Assembly (NCBI RefSeq): GCF_022549695.1
Contig: NZ_JAKZGS010000013.1
Location: 8,841 to 72,840 of the forward strand
Direction: 5' to 3'
Length of the DNA: 64,000 nt
Source: Belliella calami
GTDB lineage: Bacteria > Bacteroidota > Bacteroidia > Cytophagales > Cyclobacteriaceae
Shown piece after piece: positions 18,082-27,855 of this stretch (the stretch's first letter is position 1; each line of letters begins with the position of its first letter). Both the position numbers and the translations under genes were made by a program. Under the pieces are notes generated by a model. It worked only from the letters and a program-made list of their open reading frames with translations, was not told where the DNA came from and did not search any database.

Positions 18082-19092
18082 TTAAGCTTGTCCATTTTTG
18101 TTTGTAAATAGGAATAAGATGGCTAAAAACAAATAGGTTATAGCCCAGTCTTGATGGCCAATAGCAGTCAGTGAAAAATAAACTGTTGCGTACCAAACTG
18201 GAAGTCCTACCAAACCTATGACAAACTTAAAAGTTGCAATAAATGCAATATCCTTTACCTTGGGAGACATCCACAACCAAATCCAGTAGATTGGAAGGTG
18301 AAAAAGTTTCATAAGTTTGTTTCGCAGATATGGTTTTTTCACCTTCTTTGATGGCTGTTCAATACTTGTTTTTTGATTCAAAAAACCTGAAACAGCTTGT
18401 GGTGAAGTGATGTCAATTTTATGGTCAATCAGTGATTGTAAATCTTTATGATAGCTATGTTCTGGTATTTCTACAATCAATGGTGCAAGTGAGGCAGAGG
18501 TAGTTTTAATCAATGCGTCATGATTGGGGAAATATACTTTTGGGTCAATCACTTTCCCAAAGCTGATTCGAACATTCGTTCCAGAATGATTGTGATTGCT
18601 ATAATTGATAGCGACTGGAAGTATTACCAAATCCAAGGCGTCATTTTTTTCAAGCGCTTGAAATGCAATTCGAGAGAACCCTTTTTTCAAAGATCTCAAG
18701 TTTCTTAAGGTGCTATGACTCCCTTCTCCAAAGATCAACATTGTTCCTTTTTTCAACAGAACATTCACACTTTTGTCAAAAGTGACCTGATTTTTCTCCA
18801 TGTTTTTGACCCCGTCCCTTACTCGATAGATTGGAAACATTTGGATAAAATCTAAAAGCTTGGCAACAAATGGACTTCCAAAGACTGAAGCTCTTGTCAA
18901 AAAATATGGTTTTAAGCCTGCATGCGTGGCCAAGAGTAGAGGGTCAATCAATGCATTTTGGTGATTGCTAACAATTAATACAGCTTTTCCTTTTGGGATG
19001 TTACTCTTTCCTTCTACATATATTTTTTTATAATATATGTTTAGTGCAATTTTGACAATTATCCTCAGAAATTCGTTGACAATATATTTCAT
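18082..19092 (-). CDS. 1-acyl-sn-glycerol-3-phosphate acyltransferase-like (PlsC domain) protein
   Basis: A 336-aa membrane-associated acyltransferase. Block I reads SNHQNALID with H44 and D50, a spacing seen in a Bacteroidota PlsC subgroup instead of the classic HX4D; block III is the FGEGSHSTLRNLRSLKKG segment. The C-terminal third has two or three hydrophobic helices. Likely role is acyl transfer to a glycerophosphate or another lipid precursor in membrane synthesis. It follows the BASS transporter gene by 29 bp and is probably cotranscribed with it. Confidence 0.85.
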   Translation of the reverse strand: MKYIVNEFLRIIVKIALNIYYKKIYVEGKSNIPKGKAVLIVSNHQNALIDPLLLATHAGLKPYFLTRASVFGSPFVAKLLDFIQMFPIYRVRDGVKNMEKNQVTFDKSVNVLLKKGTMLIFGEGSHSTLRNLRSLKKGFSRIAFQALEKNDALDLVILPVAINYSNHNHSGTNVRISFGKVIDPKVYFPNHDALIKTTSASLAPLIVEIPEHSYHKDLQSLIDHKIDITSPQAVSGFLNQKTSIEQPSKKVKKPYLRNKLMKLFHLPIYWIWLWMSPKVKDIAFIATFKFVIGLVGLPVWYATVYFSLTAIGHQDWAITYLFLAILFLFTNKNGQA

Positions 19093-19121
19093 GTATTAAA
19101 GATGATGATCTGTAGATGGAT

Positions 19122-20018
19122 TTATATTGAATTCTTCCATAGAAACGCAATACTCATTCCTGAAATGATGTGCCAAATTCCCCACCATGCAGCAATAATA
19201 GCCATTCCTCCCAAACCATCAAAATAGGTGAATATCAAAACTAAACCTAATCCTGAGTTTTGTATTCCTGTCTCTATAGTTAATGTCTTGGTATCGGGCA
19301 AGTTGAGCTTGAAAAATTTTGCCAAAGAGTACCCAGAAAAAAGAGCCAAGAAATTATGCCCTAATACCCAAAGGAAAATCAATCCAATAAACTGGATAAA
19401 TAGCTGGTAGTTACCAAAAAATGCTATCCCAACAAATCCTGCAAAAATCAAAATACTTAATGGTTTAAGGATTTTGGTCGCTTTATTACTCCAAGTCGGG
19501 AATTTTTTATTTATCAGGATTCCTAGAATCAATGGAACTCCAAGAATGAGTGCTACAGTTTGGAAAATGTCTAAGTATTCGAGGTTGATTTCCCGAAGAA
19601 TCTTTGCTGTAGGATCGTAAATACTAGACCAAAACTTAAAGTTGAATGGGGTAAGAAATATAGAGAAAAGGGTAGAAAAGGCTGTCAAGCTTACAGAAAG
19701 TGCCGAATTTCCTTTTGCTAGGTGGCTTATAAAATTGGAGACATTTCCACCTGGACAAGCTGCCACCAAAAACATCCCTAAAGCTACAGATGGCGGAGGT
19801 TGAATAATCAATATGAATATCCACGTCAAAAATGGAAGAAAAAGGAACTGACTTAGAATTCCTGCAAGGAATGATTTTGGCTCTTTCCATATTGCAGTGA
19901 AATCAGAAACCCTGAGATCCAAGGCAACCCCAAACATAATGACAGCCAGTGAAATATTCAAAAGCAAAAGGGAATCCTGATTAAAATTCAGGGTGCTATT
20001 ATCAAGAGCTTCAAGCAT
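19122..20018 (-). CDS. Bile acid:sodium symporter (BASS/NTCP) family protein
   Basis: A 298-aa protein with about nine to ten hydrophobic helices. The signature VAACPGGNVSNFISHLAKGNSALSVSLTA segment (broken here only by its own family motif) covers the helix crossover that binds sodium, and IETGIQNSGLGLVLIF is the second crossover. Relatives carry bile acids, pantoate or keto acids with sodium; bacteria rarely use bile acids in the sea or soil, so the true substrate is an organic acid of unknown kind. It is the first gene of a probable two-gene unit with the acyltransferase. Confidence 0.88.
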   Translation of the reverse strand: MLEALDNSTLNFNQDSLLLLNISLAVIMFGVALDLRVSDFTAIWKEPKSFLAGILSQFLFLPFLTWIFILIIQPPPSVALGMFLVAACPGGNVSNFISHLAKGNSALSVSLTAFSTLFSIFLTPFNFKFWSSIYDPTAKILREINLEYLDIFQTVALILGVPLILGILINKKFPTWSNKATKILKPLSILIFAGFVGIAFFGNYQLFIQFIGLIFLWVLGHNFLALFSGYSLAKFFKLNLPDTKTLTIETGIQNSGLGLVLIFTYFDGLGGMAIIAAWWGIWHIISGMSIAFLWKNSI

Positions 20019-20086
20019 AATTTTATTTCAAATCAGGCTCCCAAGATACTGCTTAACTTGTATATGACAAAAAGAAGTATCACCGA

Positions 20087-20740
20087 TTAAAATCTAAACC
20101 CAATACCTGTAGATACATTTATTCTATCTAAACTTTCTTTCATACCAGAATAAAAATATTGATATTCCAAATTGCTGATTATTGTCCATTTTTTTGCAAA
20201 ATTATATCTTAGGCTTATTCCAGCATCTACTGAGAGATTGTAGTAATTGAATTCATTCTTGAATTTTCCATTACCATAACCATAATCTACTTCATGTGAC
20301 GAACCAAAATATGAACGTCCAAACCTACTTTTCAAGTCAATTGTCAATTCTTCATTTAGATAGATAGAATACATTGGACCAACCATAATTCCACCGTAGT
20401 TTACTATTAAATTTTCATTGTATTTTGAAATTACATAAGCTCCACCTTGCCATCTAAGGTTGAGCCCAATTCCTTTCCAAATATCATATCCAGCATCTAT
20501 CAAGTTAAGATTGAGTCCAAATGTACCTGGTCTAATAGCTAAAGCTGGGCGGAAAGAATCTGTGCTATTGCCATAACTTGGAGTATTTACAACATCATTT
20601 ACAACCCTGTACTCACTACCCACATAAATTGATGTACCCAAACTGATTCCAATAAATCCTTTTTTGAATTTGATAGTTTCTTGGCTAAACAACTGATTTG
20701 TAAGCAATATTAAACTAAGTAGAAGTAGCGTTTTTTTCAT
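20087..20740 (-). CDS. Outer-membrane beta-barrel-like secreted protein
   Basis: A 217-aa protein with a signal peptide (MKKTLLLLSLILLTNQLFSQ). The rest alternates hydrophobic and polar residues in short strands rich in glycine and tyrosine and ends in RINVSTGIGFRF, with a terminal phenylalanine as in outer-membrane barrels. The pattern would suit an eight-strand barrel. I recognise no specific family, and the neighbours give no hint. Confidence 0.7.
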   Translation of the reverse strand: MKKTLLLLSLILLTNQLFSQETIKFKKGFIGISLGTSIYVGSEYRVVNDVVNTPSYGNSTDSFRPALAIRPGTFGLNLNLIDAGYDIWKGIGLNLRWQGGAYVISKYNENLIVNYGGIMVGPMYSIYLNEELTIDLKSRFGRSYFGSSHEVDYGYGNGKFKNEFNYYNLSVDAGISLRYNFAKKWTIISNLEYQYFYSGMKESLDRINVSTGIGFRF

Positions 20741-20825
20741 AAATGATCTTTAAAATTTTACCGAAAATCTACCACAAAAATTTTATAGAAAAATGCATTG
20801 ACCTAAAATTTTTTTCATAAAAAAT

Positions 20826-20855
20826 AAGGGGAAAAGTTTTAAAGCTTTTCCCCTT
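20826..20855 (-). terminator. Terminator downstream of the TlpA-like gene
   Basis: AAGGGGAAAAG (20826-20836) and CTTTTCCCCTT (20845-20855) form a perfect 11-bp stem with an 8-nt loop; on the minus strand it is followed by ATTTTTTATG. Confidence 0.8.
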
Positions 20856-20889
20856 TGCTAGTTAATGTTTTAAATATTAAGAGTTTCTA

Positions 20890-22299
20890 TTAGAGATGTT
20901 TATCAACAGTTTCTCTGATTTTCCCAGATGGTCTATCAGCAGATGGATCTAGGACTTTTCCTTCTTTGTCCAAAAGTAGAAATCTTGGGATTGCATTCAC
21001 CATAAAATGTTGTGCGATTTCAGATCTCCAAGCGTTTTCTGTGAACCACTGCAATCCTTCCATATTTTTGGCTTTGACCATTTTTTCCCAAGGTTCTTTA
21101 CTATCATCAATAGACACCGTCAAAAATGAAATGTCCTTATCTTTGTATTCCTCTTTCATCTTGTCCCAATGTGGGTGCTCAGCGATGCAAGGTCCACACC
21201 AAGTTGCCCAAATATCTATATACACCAAATTTCCTTTCAAATCGCTCAGTTTCACTTCATCTCCTTCCATATTCACAAAATTGAAATCAGGCACTTCCTG
21301 TCCAGGCATGATTGGATCCCATTTTTGCTTGATGGCTTCAAGTTTTGATTGAAGTTTTGGACTTTGGTTTTCAGCTATAAACTTGTCATAGGAAGATTTG
21401 ACATGAACAGGACCTCTGTATTCTAAGTTAGATTTGATGTAATCAAACAAAAACTGATCTTTGACTTCTTGGTTTTGTAGCAAGCTGTCCATCGCCATAA
21501 ATCTCGCTTTTTCATATCCCTCTGAGCTTTTTGCTAGTGTTGTATCTTGCTTCATTATTTCGCTTACCGTGTCACCTATTCTACGGTCTATCAATGCTTT
21601 GTAGGATCCTGACTTCAGCAAATCTGATCTGTTTAGATCCAATGCAGCAATTTTTGTTTTCACTTCCTCTTTCGGAAAATCAACAGAATCTTGACTAACC
21701 TTATTGACATATGCGTGATACATAGGATATTGACTATCCAAAAGTAATGGCTGATATTCGATGTAAGCTTCTTCTAATTTTACAAATTCTTCATCAATTC
21801 CTTCTTTTTGGTTAAGATCTTCCAATTGTGAAGTAAGCGTAGCAAAGAATTCATTCTTTTTTGCAAAATAAGCCTCTTTATCCAACTTCATCAATTCCAT
21901 CATGTTGCCCATTCCACTGTCCCTGTAGAGTTTATCCTTCTCGAAAATAAAAGTGTTTTCAGAAACATGATCTCCGTGAAGTTTAAATGAATTTTTGAAA
22001 TCTTCAGAGTCAACTTCAACAAATACACTGTCTCCGGGACTTAAAAATAGACTAAAACCTTCGCGACCTGCTCTTACCGAATAATTTTCGGATGATTCTG
22101 CATCAAATTCAAGTTGAAAACTTCCATCTTCAGATACTGAAGTCTTTGCAATCTCTTGATCTTGATAAATGTTAATCTCTTTTACTTCTGTATTTAATAA
22201 TTTACCAGCAATAATGACTTTAGGGTTGAAAACTTCTTCTTTTCCGCAACTAAAAATCAAAAATGTCAAGGCCATCATTAATATTGAATGCTTTTTCAT
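20890..22299 (-). CDS. TlpA-family thiol-disulfide oxidoreductase lipoprotein
   Basis: A 469-aa lipoprotein (lipobox LIFSC with C18). The N-terminal ~120 residues look like the DUF4369-type beta-sandwich that precedes many Bacteroidota TlpA proteins (KVIIAGKLLNTEVKEINIY). A long helical middle follows, and the C-terminal thioredoxin fold begins near residue 330 (VPDFNFVNMEGDEVKLSDLKG) with the redox motif WCGPC at about 367-371. It would reduce or isomerise disulfides in the periplasm. No partner cytochrome gene is adjacent. It has its own terminator. Confidence 0.9.
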   Translation of the reverse strand: MKKHSILMMALTFLIFSCGKEEVFNPKVIIAGKLLNTEVKEINIYQDQEIAKTSVSEDGSFQLEFDAESSENYSVRAGREGFSLFLSPGDSVFVEVDSEDFKNSFKLHGDHVSENTFIFEKDKLYRDSGMGNMMELMKLDKEAYFAKKNEFFATLTSQLEDLNQKEGIDEEFVKLEEAYIEYQPLLLDSQYPMYHAYVNKVSQDSVDFPKEEVKTKIAALDLNRSDLLKSGSYKALIDRRIGDTVSEIMKQDTTLAKSSEGYEKARFMAMDSLLQNQEVKDQFLFDYIKSNLEYRGPVHVKSSYDKFIAENQSPKLQSKLEAIKQKWDPIMPGQEVPDFNFVNMEGDEVKLSDLKGNLVYIDIWATWCGPCIAEHPHWDKMKEEYKDKDISFLTVSIDDSKEPWEKMVKAKNMEGLQWFTENAWRSEIAQHFMVNAIPRFLLLDKEGKVLDPSADRPSGKIRETVDKHL

Positions 22300-22550
22300 A
22301 GTGTTAGGTATTAAGATGAGTTAATTTTGGTTTAAAATTTAACCAGTAAATGTTAAAAATCATAATTATTATTGGTTTTTAACAAATTCTGGAATTAATG
22401 GTGAAAATTCATAGGATTACCTGATTAGAAGCAAGGGTTAAAGTCAAAAGTCAAATTCATGAAGAATTCGCCAACCTTCTGCTCTCATTTTATTGGATGG
22501 ATTTTTTTTAGAATAACATTTCGCTTGGGTGAACCCTTAAATATGCTAAC

Positions 22551-25500
22551 TTAAACCAATTCTCTCAAATCAACTGGTACAACTCTGGAAACGCCAGCTT
22601 CAATCATCGTGATTCCATAAATAATATCCGTACTTGCCATGGTGCGTTTATTATGGGTGACAATGATAAATTGTGACTCTTTCGAGAAAGTTTGTATGAT
22701 ATTGTTGAACTTATCAATGTTTGCGTCATCCAACGGTGCATCCACTTCGTCAAAAATACAAAATGGCGCAGGCTTCAATAGATAAATTGAAAATAGGAGT
22801 GAAGTGGCTGTCAAAGTTTTTTCACCACCCGAAAGTTGGTTGATTGTCAAAGGTCTTTTGCCTTTTGGCTTTGCCATAATCTCAATTGGACTCTCCAATG
22901 GATTATCTGGATCTACTAGTTTCAAGTCGCAATCATCTTCCTCAGTAAACAAAGACCTGAACACTTTGACGAAATTCTCCTTGATTTTCCCAAAAGCATC
23001 CAAAAACGTCTCTTTTGCTACCTGATCGATTTCTTTGATTGTTTCCATCAATGAATTTTTGGCTTTTACCAAATCTTCTTTTTGAGCAGTGATAAAAGTA
23101 TGCCTTCCTTTGATTTCATCATACGCTTCCATTGCCATTGGATTGATTGGGCCAATCTTATCGAGTCTTTCTTTACATTTCTGCACAATCTGACGGATTT
23201 CGGAATCATCCAAACTCAAGTACGTTTCGTCCACCTCAGGATTTTCTTCCATCAAGCTGTCCAAGTCTATCTCAAACTCAACGCTCAATCGTTCTTTCAT
23301 ACTATTAAGTTTCAGCTTGACTTCATTGAGTGCATTGTGCAGTTCTTGGATAATGGTATCCATACTTTCCTTACTCTTCTGCAGTTCCCTGATCTGCTTA
23401 TCAGCCGTATCTATTTCTCCCCTTGAAGCATAATATTCCTTTTCTGCTTCATTTACTCCCTTTTCTATGCTTTCTTTTTCTGTATATAGCTCAATCAATT
23501 CATCATCTTTGATTTCATTATTATCAAGCAATGACCTGATTTCCTGATCTATTGAACTGTGTTCAACTTGAGATTTTTCAATTCTTTCTTTACTACCTTC
23601 GAAAGCACTTCTTTTGAACTCTATTTCTTGCTCAAGACTTGTGACTCTATTGAGGTGCTGATGATAAAGAATATTTTCTTGATTGAACGCGGCTGATTTT
23701 TGTGAGAGGCTCTCAGATTCACCTTGAAGTTGCTCTGTCAAGGTTTCTAATTCTATTTCCAAATATTCAAATTTCGCCTTTTCATTTTCCAATTGGGGAA
23801 TGATCTGTGAAAGACTTTCTTGCAATTCTTCTATTCTATCGAGAATATCCTCTTTTTTATTGGCATTAGAAGAAAGCATTTCACTGAGCTGCTCTTTCTT
23901 CGTTCTAATCGAAACATACTCCTGATTTATTTCATTGATTTCCAGTTGTAATGCTTCTATTTTTGATTTATACGAAACCTCCTTCAACTTTAGAAGATCG
24001 CTTATTTTTTTATCAAGATTTGATCTTGTGGAGCTTACTTTTTTGTTGAGTTCTTTAATTTCTTTTTCCAGTTTCTCCAAGTTCTTGGCTCTACCGATTC
24101 TTTTTCCTTCAAACAATCCCACTGATCCACCCGAAATACTGAATTTCCTTTTAGTGAATTTGCCGCTTTCAGTAATGAATATTGCATTGTGGTCTTCTGG
24201 AAAGTCATGGTACTCACCTTTGACGATATAGACATCATCAAGGATGAAACTGATAAGTTTGGCGTATTTTTCATCAAACTCAATGATTTCAGTTGCTGCT
24301 ATAGCATTTGAAAAAAGCTTGTTTTGGGACGCTTGAAACCTGTCAAAATGCTCCAGAACAAAGAAATTAGCCTTACCTCTTGCTGCATCACTTAGAAGGT
24401 TGACAGCCATAATGGCTTGGTCTTGTGTATCGACTACATAATAGTTCATGTAACCTTCCAGATAGTTTTCTATCGTCACTCTATATCTTTCATCAGTTGT
24501 CAAAATATCAGAAAGCAGGGGAGTGTCTTTGCCCCAATTTGAGTTCTTCTTTAAGAATTTGATCGCTTCTGGAAATCCTTCCAAATTCTCTACAAGTGAT
24601 TTGGTTAGGTTAAATTCATTTTGTTTTGCATCTAATTTTCGTGAAGTTTGAGTGACTTCCTCACGGATCATTTCGATGACTTTATTATGATCTTCGATTT
24701 TTTGGTTTTGATCTTCTTCCTTGGCTTTGATTTTGGCCAATTCTGATGATTTATTGTCCAAATCTTCTTTTAGCAAATGTAGTTTATCTTCAAAATCCGC
24801 CAAATTTGCTTCTTGGCTATTATCATCTGAAGCAGTTTTTTCCAATTCTTGCTTCAGTGTTGATAGTTGGATTTGCTTGATCTCCTGATCTTTGGATAGC
24901 TGATAGACAGCATCCTTTTTGATGGAAAAATCTTTGCTTATCTCTTTTTGTTTTTCCTGAATGGAAGTTTGTGAGTTCTTTTGGTTTTCAAATGCTTCCC
25001 GCAATTGTTCCACAGTTACTTCTTTTTCAGCAAGCAGCTTATTGGCACTATCCAGCTCTTGTTCCAATGACCTGATACTGAATCCTGCACGATCATTTGA
25101 CTTTCGGTCAGTATCGATTTGTTCTCTCAGTTTTTGGGCGCGATCTTCAAGAAACCTTAACCTTTCATTCTTTATCTTTTTGTCAGATTCAAATTGACGG
25201 ATTTTGTTCACATGATCATTGAGCGTCTTTTGTCTAGAGGAAAGTAGTTTTTCCTTTTGGAGCAAATCTGCCTTGCTAAATTCCAAAAATGCTTCTTTTT
25301 CAGAAACTTTGGCATTGATCATGACTTTGTTGTCACTCTCTGATTCAATTTTTTTACTGAGTTCTATCAGAGTATCGCTGTGTTTTGCTACAGATTTTTT
25401 TGCTAAGTTGATACTTGCTTCTTTGTATTCCTGCTTGATTTCAAAGTATTTGGCAGTTTGCTTAGCTTGTTTTTCTAGGCTTTTGAGGTTTTTTTCGATT

Positions 25501-26090
25501 TCAAAAAGTACATCTTCCACACGATCAAGATCGCCATCGGTATCTTCTAGTTTCCTTAGTGTTTCTTTTTTTCTAGCCTTAAATTTTGAGATTCCAGCCG
25601 CTTCCTCAAATAGATCCCTTCTTGAATTATTTTTGTCATTCAATAATTCCTCGATCATTTTCAATTCAATAATCGCATAACTATTGGAATTGATCCCTGT
25701 GTCCATGAAAAGGTTGGTGATATCCTTAAGCCTACAAGCGATACCATTCAGCAAATATTCACTTTCACCGCTTCTGTAGTACCTTCTTGTAATCGTGACA
25801 TGGGTATATTCTGTAGGAAGAAGGTTTTTTGTGTTTTCAAAAGTCAATGAAACTTCCGCCAAATTAGTTGGTTTCCTATTTTTTGTTCCATTAAAAATAA
25901 CATTCTCCATCTTATCAGATCGGAGCATTCTAGATTTTTGCTCACCCAAAACCCAGCGAATAGCATCGACTACATTGGATTTTCCACACCCGTTAGGACC
26001 TACCACACCAGTAATTCCTTTGTCGAAGTGGATGACCATACGATCACCAAAACTTTTGAAGCCTTTTATCTCTAGCTTACTTAATAGCAT
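22551..26090 (-). CDS. smc: Chromosome segregation protein SMC
   Basis: An 1179-aa condensin ATPase, the usual bacterial length. Walker A is GPNGCGKSN at residues 31-39; two long coiled coils (about 165-510 and 670-1010) flank the hinge near 520-650; the C-terminal head carries the signature LSGGEKTLTATSLLF and the Walker B segment PFCIFDEVDAPLDDAN. It entraps and compacts chromosomal DNA; the usual partners ScpA and ScpB are not in the window. A good Bacteroidota promoter lies just upstream. The many reading frames on the opposite strand are shadows of its coiled coils. Confidence 0.98.
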   Translation of the reverse strand: MLLSKLEIKGFKSFGDRMVIHFDKGITGVVGPNGCGKSNVVDAIRWVLGEQKSRMLRSDKMENVIFNGTKNRKPTNLAEVSLTFENTKNLLPTEYTHVTITRRYYRSGESEYLLNGIACRLKDITNLFMDTGINSNSYAIIELKMIEELLNDKNNSRRDLFEEAAGISKFKARKKETLRKLEDTDGDLDRVEDVLFEIEKNLKSLEKQAKQTAKYFEIKQEYKEASINLAKKSVAKHSDTLIELSKKIESESDNKVMINAKVSEKEAFLEFSKADLLQKEKLLSSRQKTLNDHVNKIRQFESDKKIKNERLRFLEDRAQKLREQIDTDRKSNDRAGFSIRSLEQELDSANKLLAEKEVTVEQLREAFENQKNSQTSIQEKQKEISKDFSIKKDAVYQLSKDQEIKQIQLSTLKQELEKTASDDNSQEANLADFEDKLHLLKEDLDNKSSELAKIKAKEEDQNQKIEDHNKVIEMIREEVTQTSRKLDAKQNEFNLTKSLVENLEGFPEAIKFLKKNSNWGKDTPLLSDILTTDERYRVTIENYLEGYMNYYVVDTQDQAIMAVNLLSDAARGKANFFVLEHFDRFQASQNKLFSNAIAATEIIEFDEKYAKLISFILDDVYIVKGEYHDFPEDHNAIFITESGKFTKRKFSISGGSVGLFEGKRIGRAKNLEKLEKEIKELNKKVSSTRSNLDKKISDLLKLKEVSYKSKIEALQLEINEINQEYVSIRTKKEQLSEMLSSNANKKEDILDRIEELQESLSQIIPQLENEKAKFEYLEIELETLTEQLQGESESLSQKSAAFNQENILYHQHLNRVTSLEQEIEFKRSAFEGSKERIEKSQVEHSSIDQEIRSLLDNNEIKDDELIELYTEKESIEKGVNEAEKEYYASRGEIDTADKQIRELQKSKESMDTIIQELHNALNEVKLKLNSMKERLSVEFEIDLDSLMEENPEVDETYLSLDDSEIRQIVQKCKERLDKIGPINPMAMEAYDEIKGRHTFITAQKEDLVKAKNSLMETIKEIDQVAKETFLDAFGKIKENFVKVFRSLFTEEDDCDLKLVDPDNPLESPIEIMAKPKGKRPLTINQLSGGEKTLTATSLLFSIYLLKPAPFCIFDEVDAPLDDANIDKFNNIIQTFSKESQFIIVTHNKRTMASTDIIYGITMIEAGVSRVVPVDLRELV

Positions 26091-26120
26091 GCTTTATTCG
26101 GATTAATTGTGAACAAGAAA

Positions 26121-26150
26121 CAAATTTATAACTATATTAGAATCATCAAA
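26121..26150 (-). promoter_or_regulatory. Promoter of smc (TTTG-N18-TAAATTTG)
   Basis: On the minus strand TTTG (26150-26147) and TAAATTTG (26128-26121) match the Bacteroidota -33 and -7 consensus, with the -7 box 31 nt before the smc ATG at 26090. Confidence 0.6.
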
Positions 26151-26160
26151 AAGAAAAATC

Positions 26161-26712
26161 GTGGACGCAGGTAATATAATTTATATAGTAGCAGTAATCA
26201 TTTACTTTATTTACACCGCTGTAAAGAAGGGGAAAAAGAATGAAGATGTCAATTTGCCAGATCAAGTTCCTAATGAAGATACAGGACAAAGACCTGTTTC
26301 TTTTGAGGATCTTCTAAAGGAAATAAGAGGAGGTCAAAAAGAAAGAGAGAGAGATTTGGAACATTCTGGGCAAGGTACTGTCATAGAAGAGAGAAAATGG
26401 TCAAAACCTGTAATGTCTCCAGAACCCGAAAAATATGTAACCAGTGCTGATAAACTACGGAAAAATCAACCTGAAAATGACAAGTATGGAGATTATTCAG
26501 GTTCTATTTCAAGTAATGAAGTTCCAAAGTTGAAAACACTCGATGAGCAAGTAAGTATCAATTCTTCCCTAACAGGATTGAAAGTAAGTGAATCAAGAAC
26601 TTCCAAAAGGAAATCGACAAAGAATAATCGGTATCAAAAAATGCTCTCAAATCCAAAATCAGTAAGAGATGCAATTATTTTAAGTGAAATTCTGAATAAA
26701 AAACATTTTTAA
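26161..26712 (+). CDS. Hypothetical single-pass membrane protein
   Basis: A 183-aa protein started by GTG at 26161, divergent from smc. One N-terminal hydrophobic helix (residues 5-20, IIYIVAVIIYFIYTAV) is followed by a basic stop-transfer sequence (KKGKKN) and a long charged, probably disordered tail (residues 25-183), with a better ordered C-terminal piece ending in SVRDAIILSEILNKKHF. I have the impression that similar small proteins sit next to smc in other Bacteroidota, but cannot name the family. Function unknown. Confidence 0.7.
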   Translation: MDAGNIIYIVAVIIYFIYTAVKKGKKNEDVNLPDQVPNEDTGQRPVSFEDLLKEIRGGQKERERDLEHSGQGTVIEERKWSKPVMSPEPEKYVTSADKLRKNQPENDKYGDYSGSISSNEVPKLKTLDEQVSINSSLTGLKVSESRTSKRKSTKNNRYQKMLSNPKSVRDAIILSEILNKKHF

Positions 26713-26803
26713 TTTTTTGTTTAACATTTTCATTTAAACTTTCCACAATATTTTTTGTTGAAGTTTGTAATCCGAAGCAAACTTTAAACTCGTAATTGGG
26801 GAC

Positions 26804-27304
26804 ATGGAAGAAATAAATACAAACAAAATAGGCAATCTTTCGGTACAAAGAAGAGATTTCCTTAAAAAAACAGGCTCTTTGGCAGTAATGTCCATGTTTG
26901 GAGTTGGATTTTTTACTTCATGCGCAAGTGATGATGATACCAATCCATCTGGAAACAATCCAAATCAACCAACTCCTTCAGAAGGAATTACTGTAAACAG
27001 TGATTCTGTAGTTATAGATTTAACAAAAGTTTCAAATCTTAACAATGCAGGAGGATGGATTTTGATCACGTCAGCAAGAATGCTTGTTGTAAACACAGGA
27101 AATGGATTCAGTTCTTTGACGTCAGTTTGTACTCATTCGAATTGTGATAGGAACTGGGCACTAAACAATGATCAATTTATATGTTCATGTCATGGCTCTA
27201 GATTTACTACGGCTGGGGCTGTAGTCCAAGGTCCCGCTACAAGACCATTGGCATCTTTCTCCAATAGCAGGTCAGGTGATATACTTACCATAAATAGAGG
27301 ATAA
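26804..27304 (+). CDS. Rieske (2Fe-2S) lipoprotein
   Basis: A 166-aa protein with a Tat-type signal (R16-R17 DFLKK) leading to a lipobox with C40 (FFTSC), then a linker and a Rieske domain. Cluster ligands are C109 and H111 in CTHSNC and C127 and H130 in CSCHGSRF; C114 and C129 would form the stabilising disulfide. It is a membrane-anchored periplasmic electron carrier and not part of a bc1 operon. The stop codon overlaps the start of the YceI gene (TAATG), so the three genes form a coupled operon. Confidence 0.92.
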   Translation: MEEINTNKIGNLSVQRRDFLKKTGSLAVMSMFGVGFFTSCASDDDTNPSGNNPNQPTPSEGITVNSDSVVIDLTKVSNLNNAGGWILITSARMLVVNTGNGFSSLTSVCTHSNCDRNWALNNDQFICSCHGSRFTTAGAVVQGPATRPLASFSNSRSGDILTINRG

Positions 27305-27852
27305 TGAAAAACCAAATCGTTTTTTTCTTTTTCCTTTTTGTACTTACAATTTCAAGGGAAGCTTTTGCACAAGTGTATAAGACTGAAGGTGGTAATGTGG
27401 AGTTCTTTTCGAAAGCTCCCTTGAATGAGTTTACAGGAAAATCTGATAAACTCAATGGATTGATTGATCTTGAAAAAAATGATCTAGATTTTTTTATTGA
27501 TCTAAATACATTGAAAACTGGCATTGGGCTTCGGGATCGACATATGAGGGAGAATTACCTTGAAACGAAGAAGTACCCCTTTGCAGAATTTGTTGGAAAG
27601 ATAAATGAAAAGGTATCACTCAAATCAGGTGAAAGCAAGGACGTAATAGCGGTTGGTACATTCAAAATACATGGTGTAGAAAAGCAAATTAAAGTACCAG
27701 GTAAAATCACGGCTATTTCAAGCAATGAAATCAAACTAGAAGCAAGTTTCAAAGTTTTGTTGTCAGATTATAAAATTGAAATACCAAAAGTTGTTTTCTA
27801 TGAACTGGCAGAAGAGCAAACAGTGAGCATTTCGACAACACTTAAAAAATAG
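27304..27852 (+). CDS. YceI-family periplasmic protein
   Basis: A 182-aa protein with a signal peptide (MKNQIVFFFFLFVLTISREAFA) and a lipocalin-like YceI fold. Family segments include the LNGLIDLEKNDLDFFIDLNTLKTG strand pair, RDRHMRENYLETKKYPFAEFVG, and the C-terminal LSDYKIEIP. YceI proteins bind isoprenoid or fatty-acid-like ligands; Bacteroidota often pair them with redox lipoproteins. Its start overlaps the Rieske stop and the next gene begins 3 nt after its end. Confidence 0.92.
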   Translation: MKNQIVFFFFLFVLTISREAFAQVYKTEGGNVEFFSKAPLNEFTGKSDKLNGLIDLEKNDLDFFIDLNTLKTGIGLRDRHMRENYLETKKYPFAEFVGKINEKVSLKSGESKDVIAVGTFKIHGVEKQIKVPGKITAISSNEIKLEASFKVLLSDYKIEIPKVVFYELAEEQTVSISTTLKK

Positions 27853-27855
27853 GTT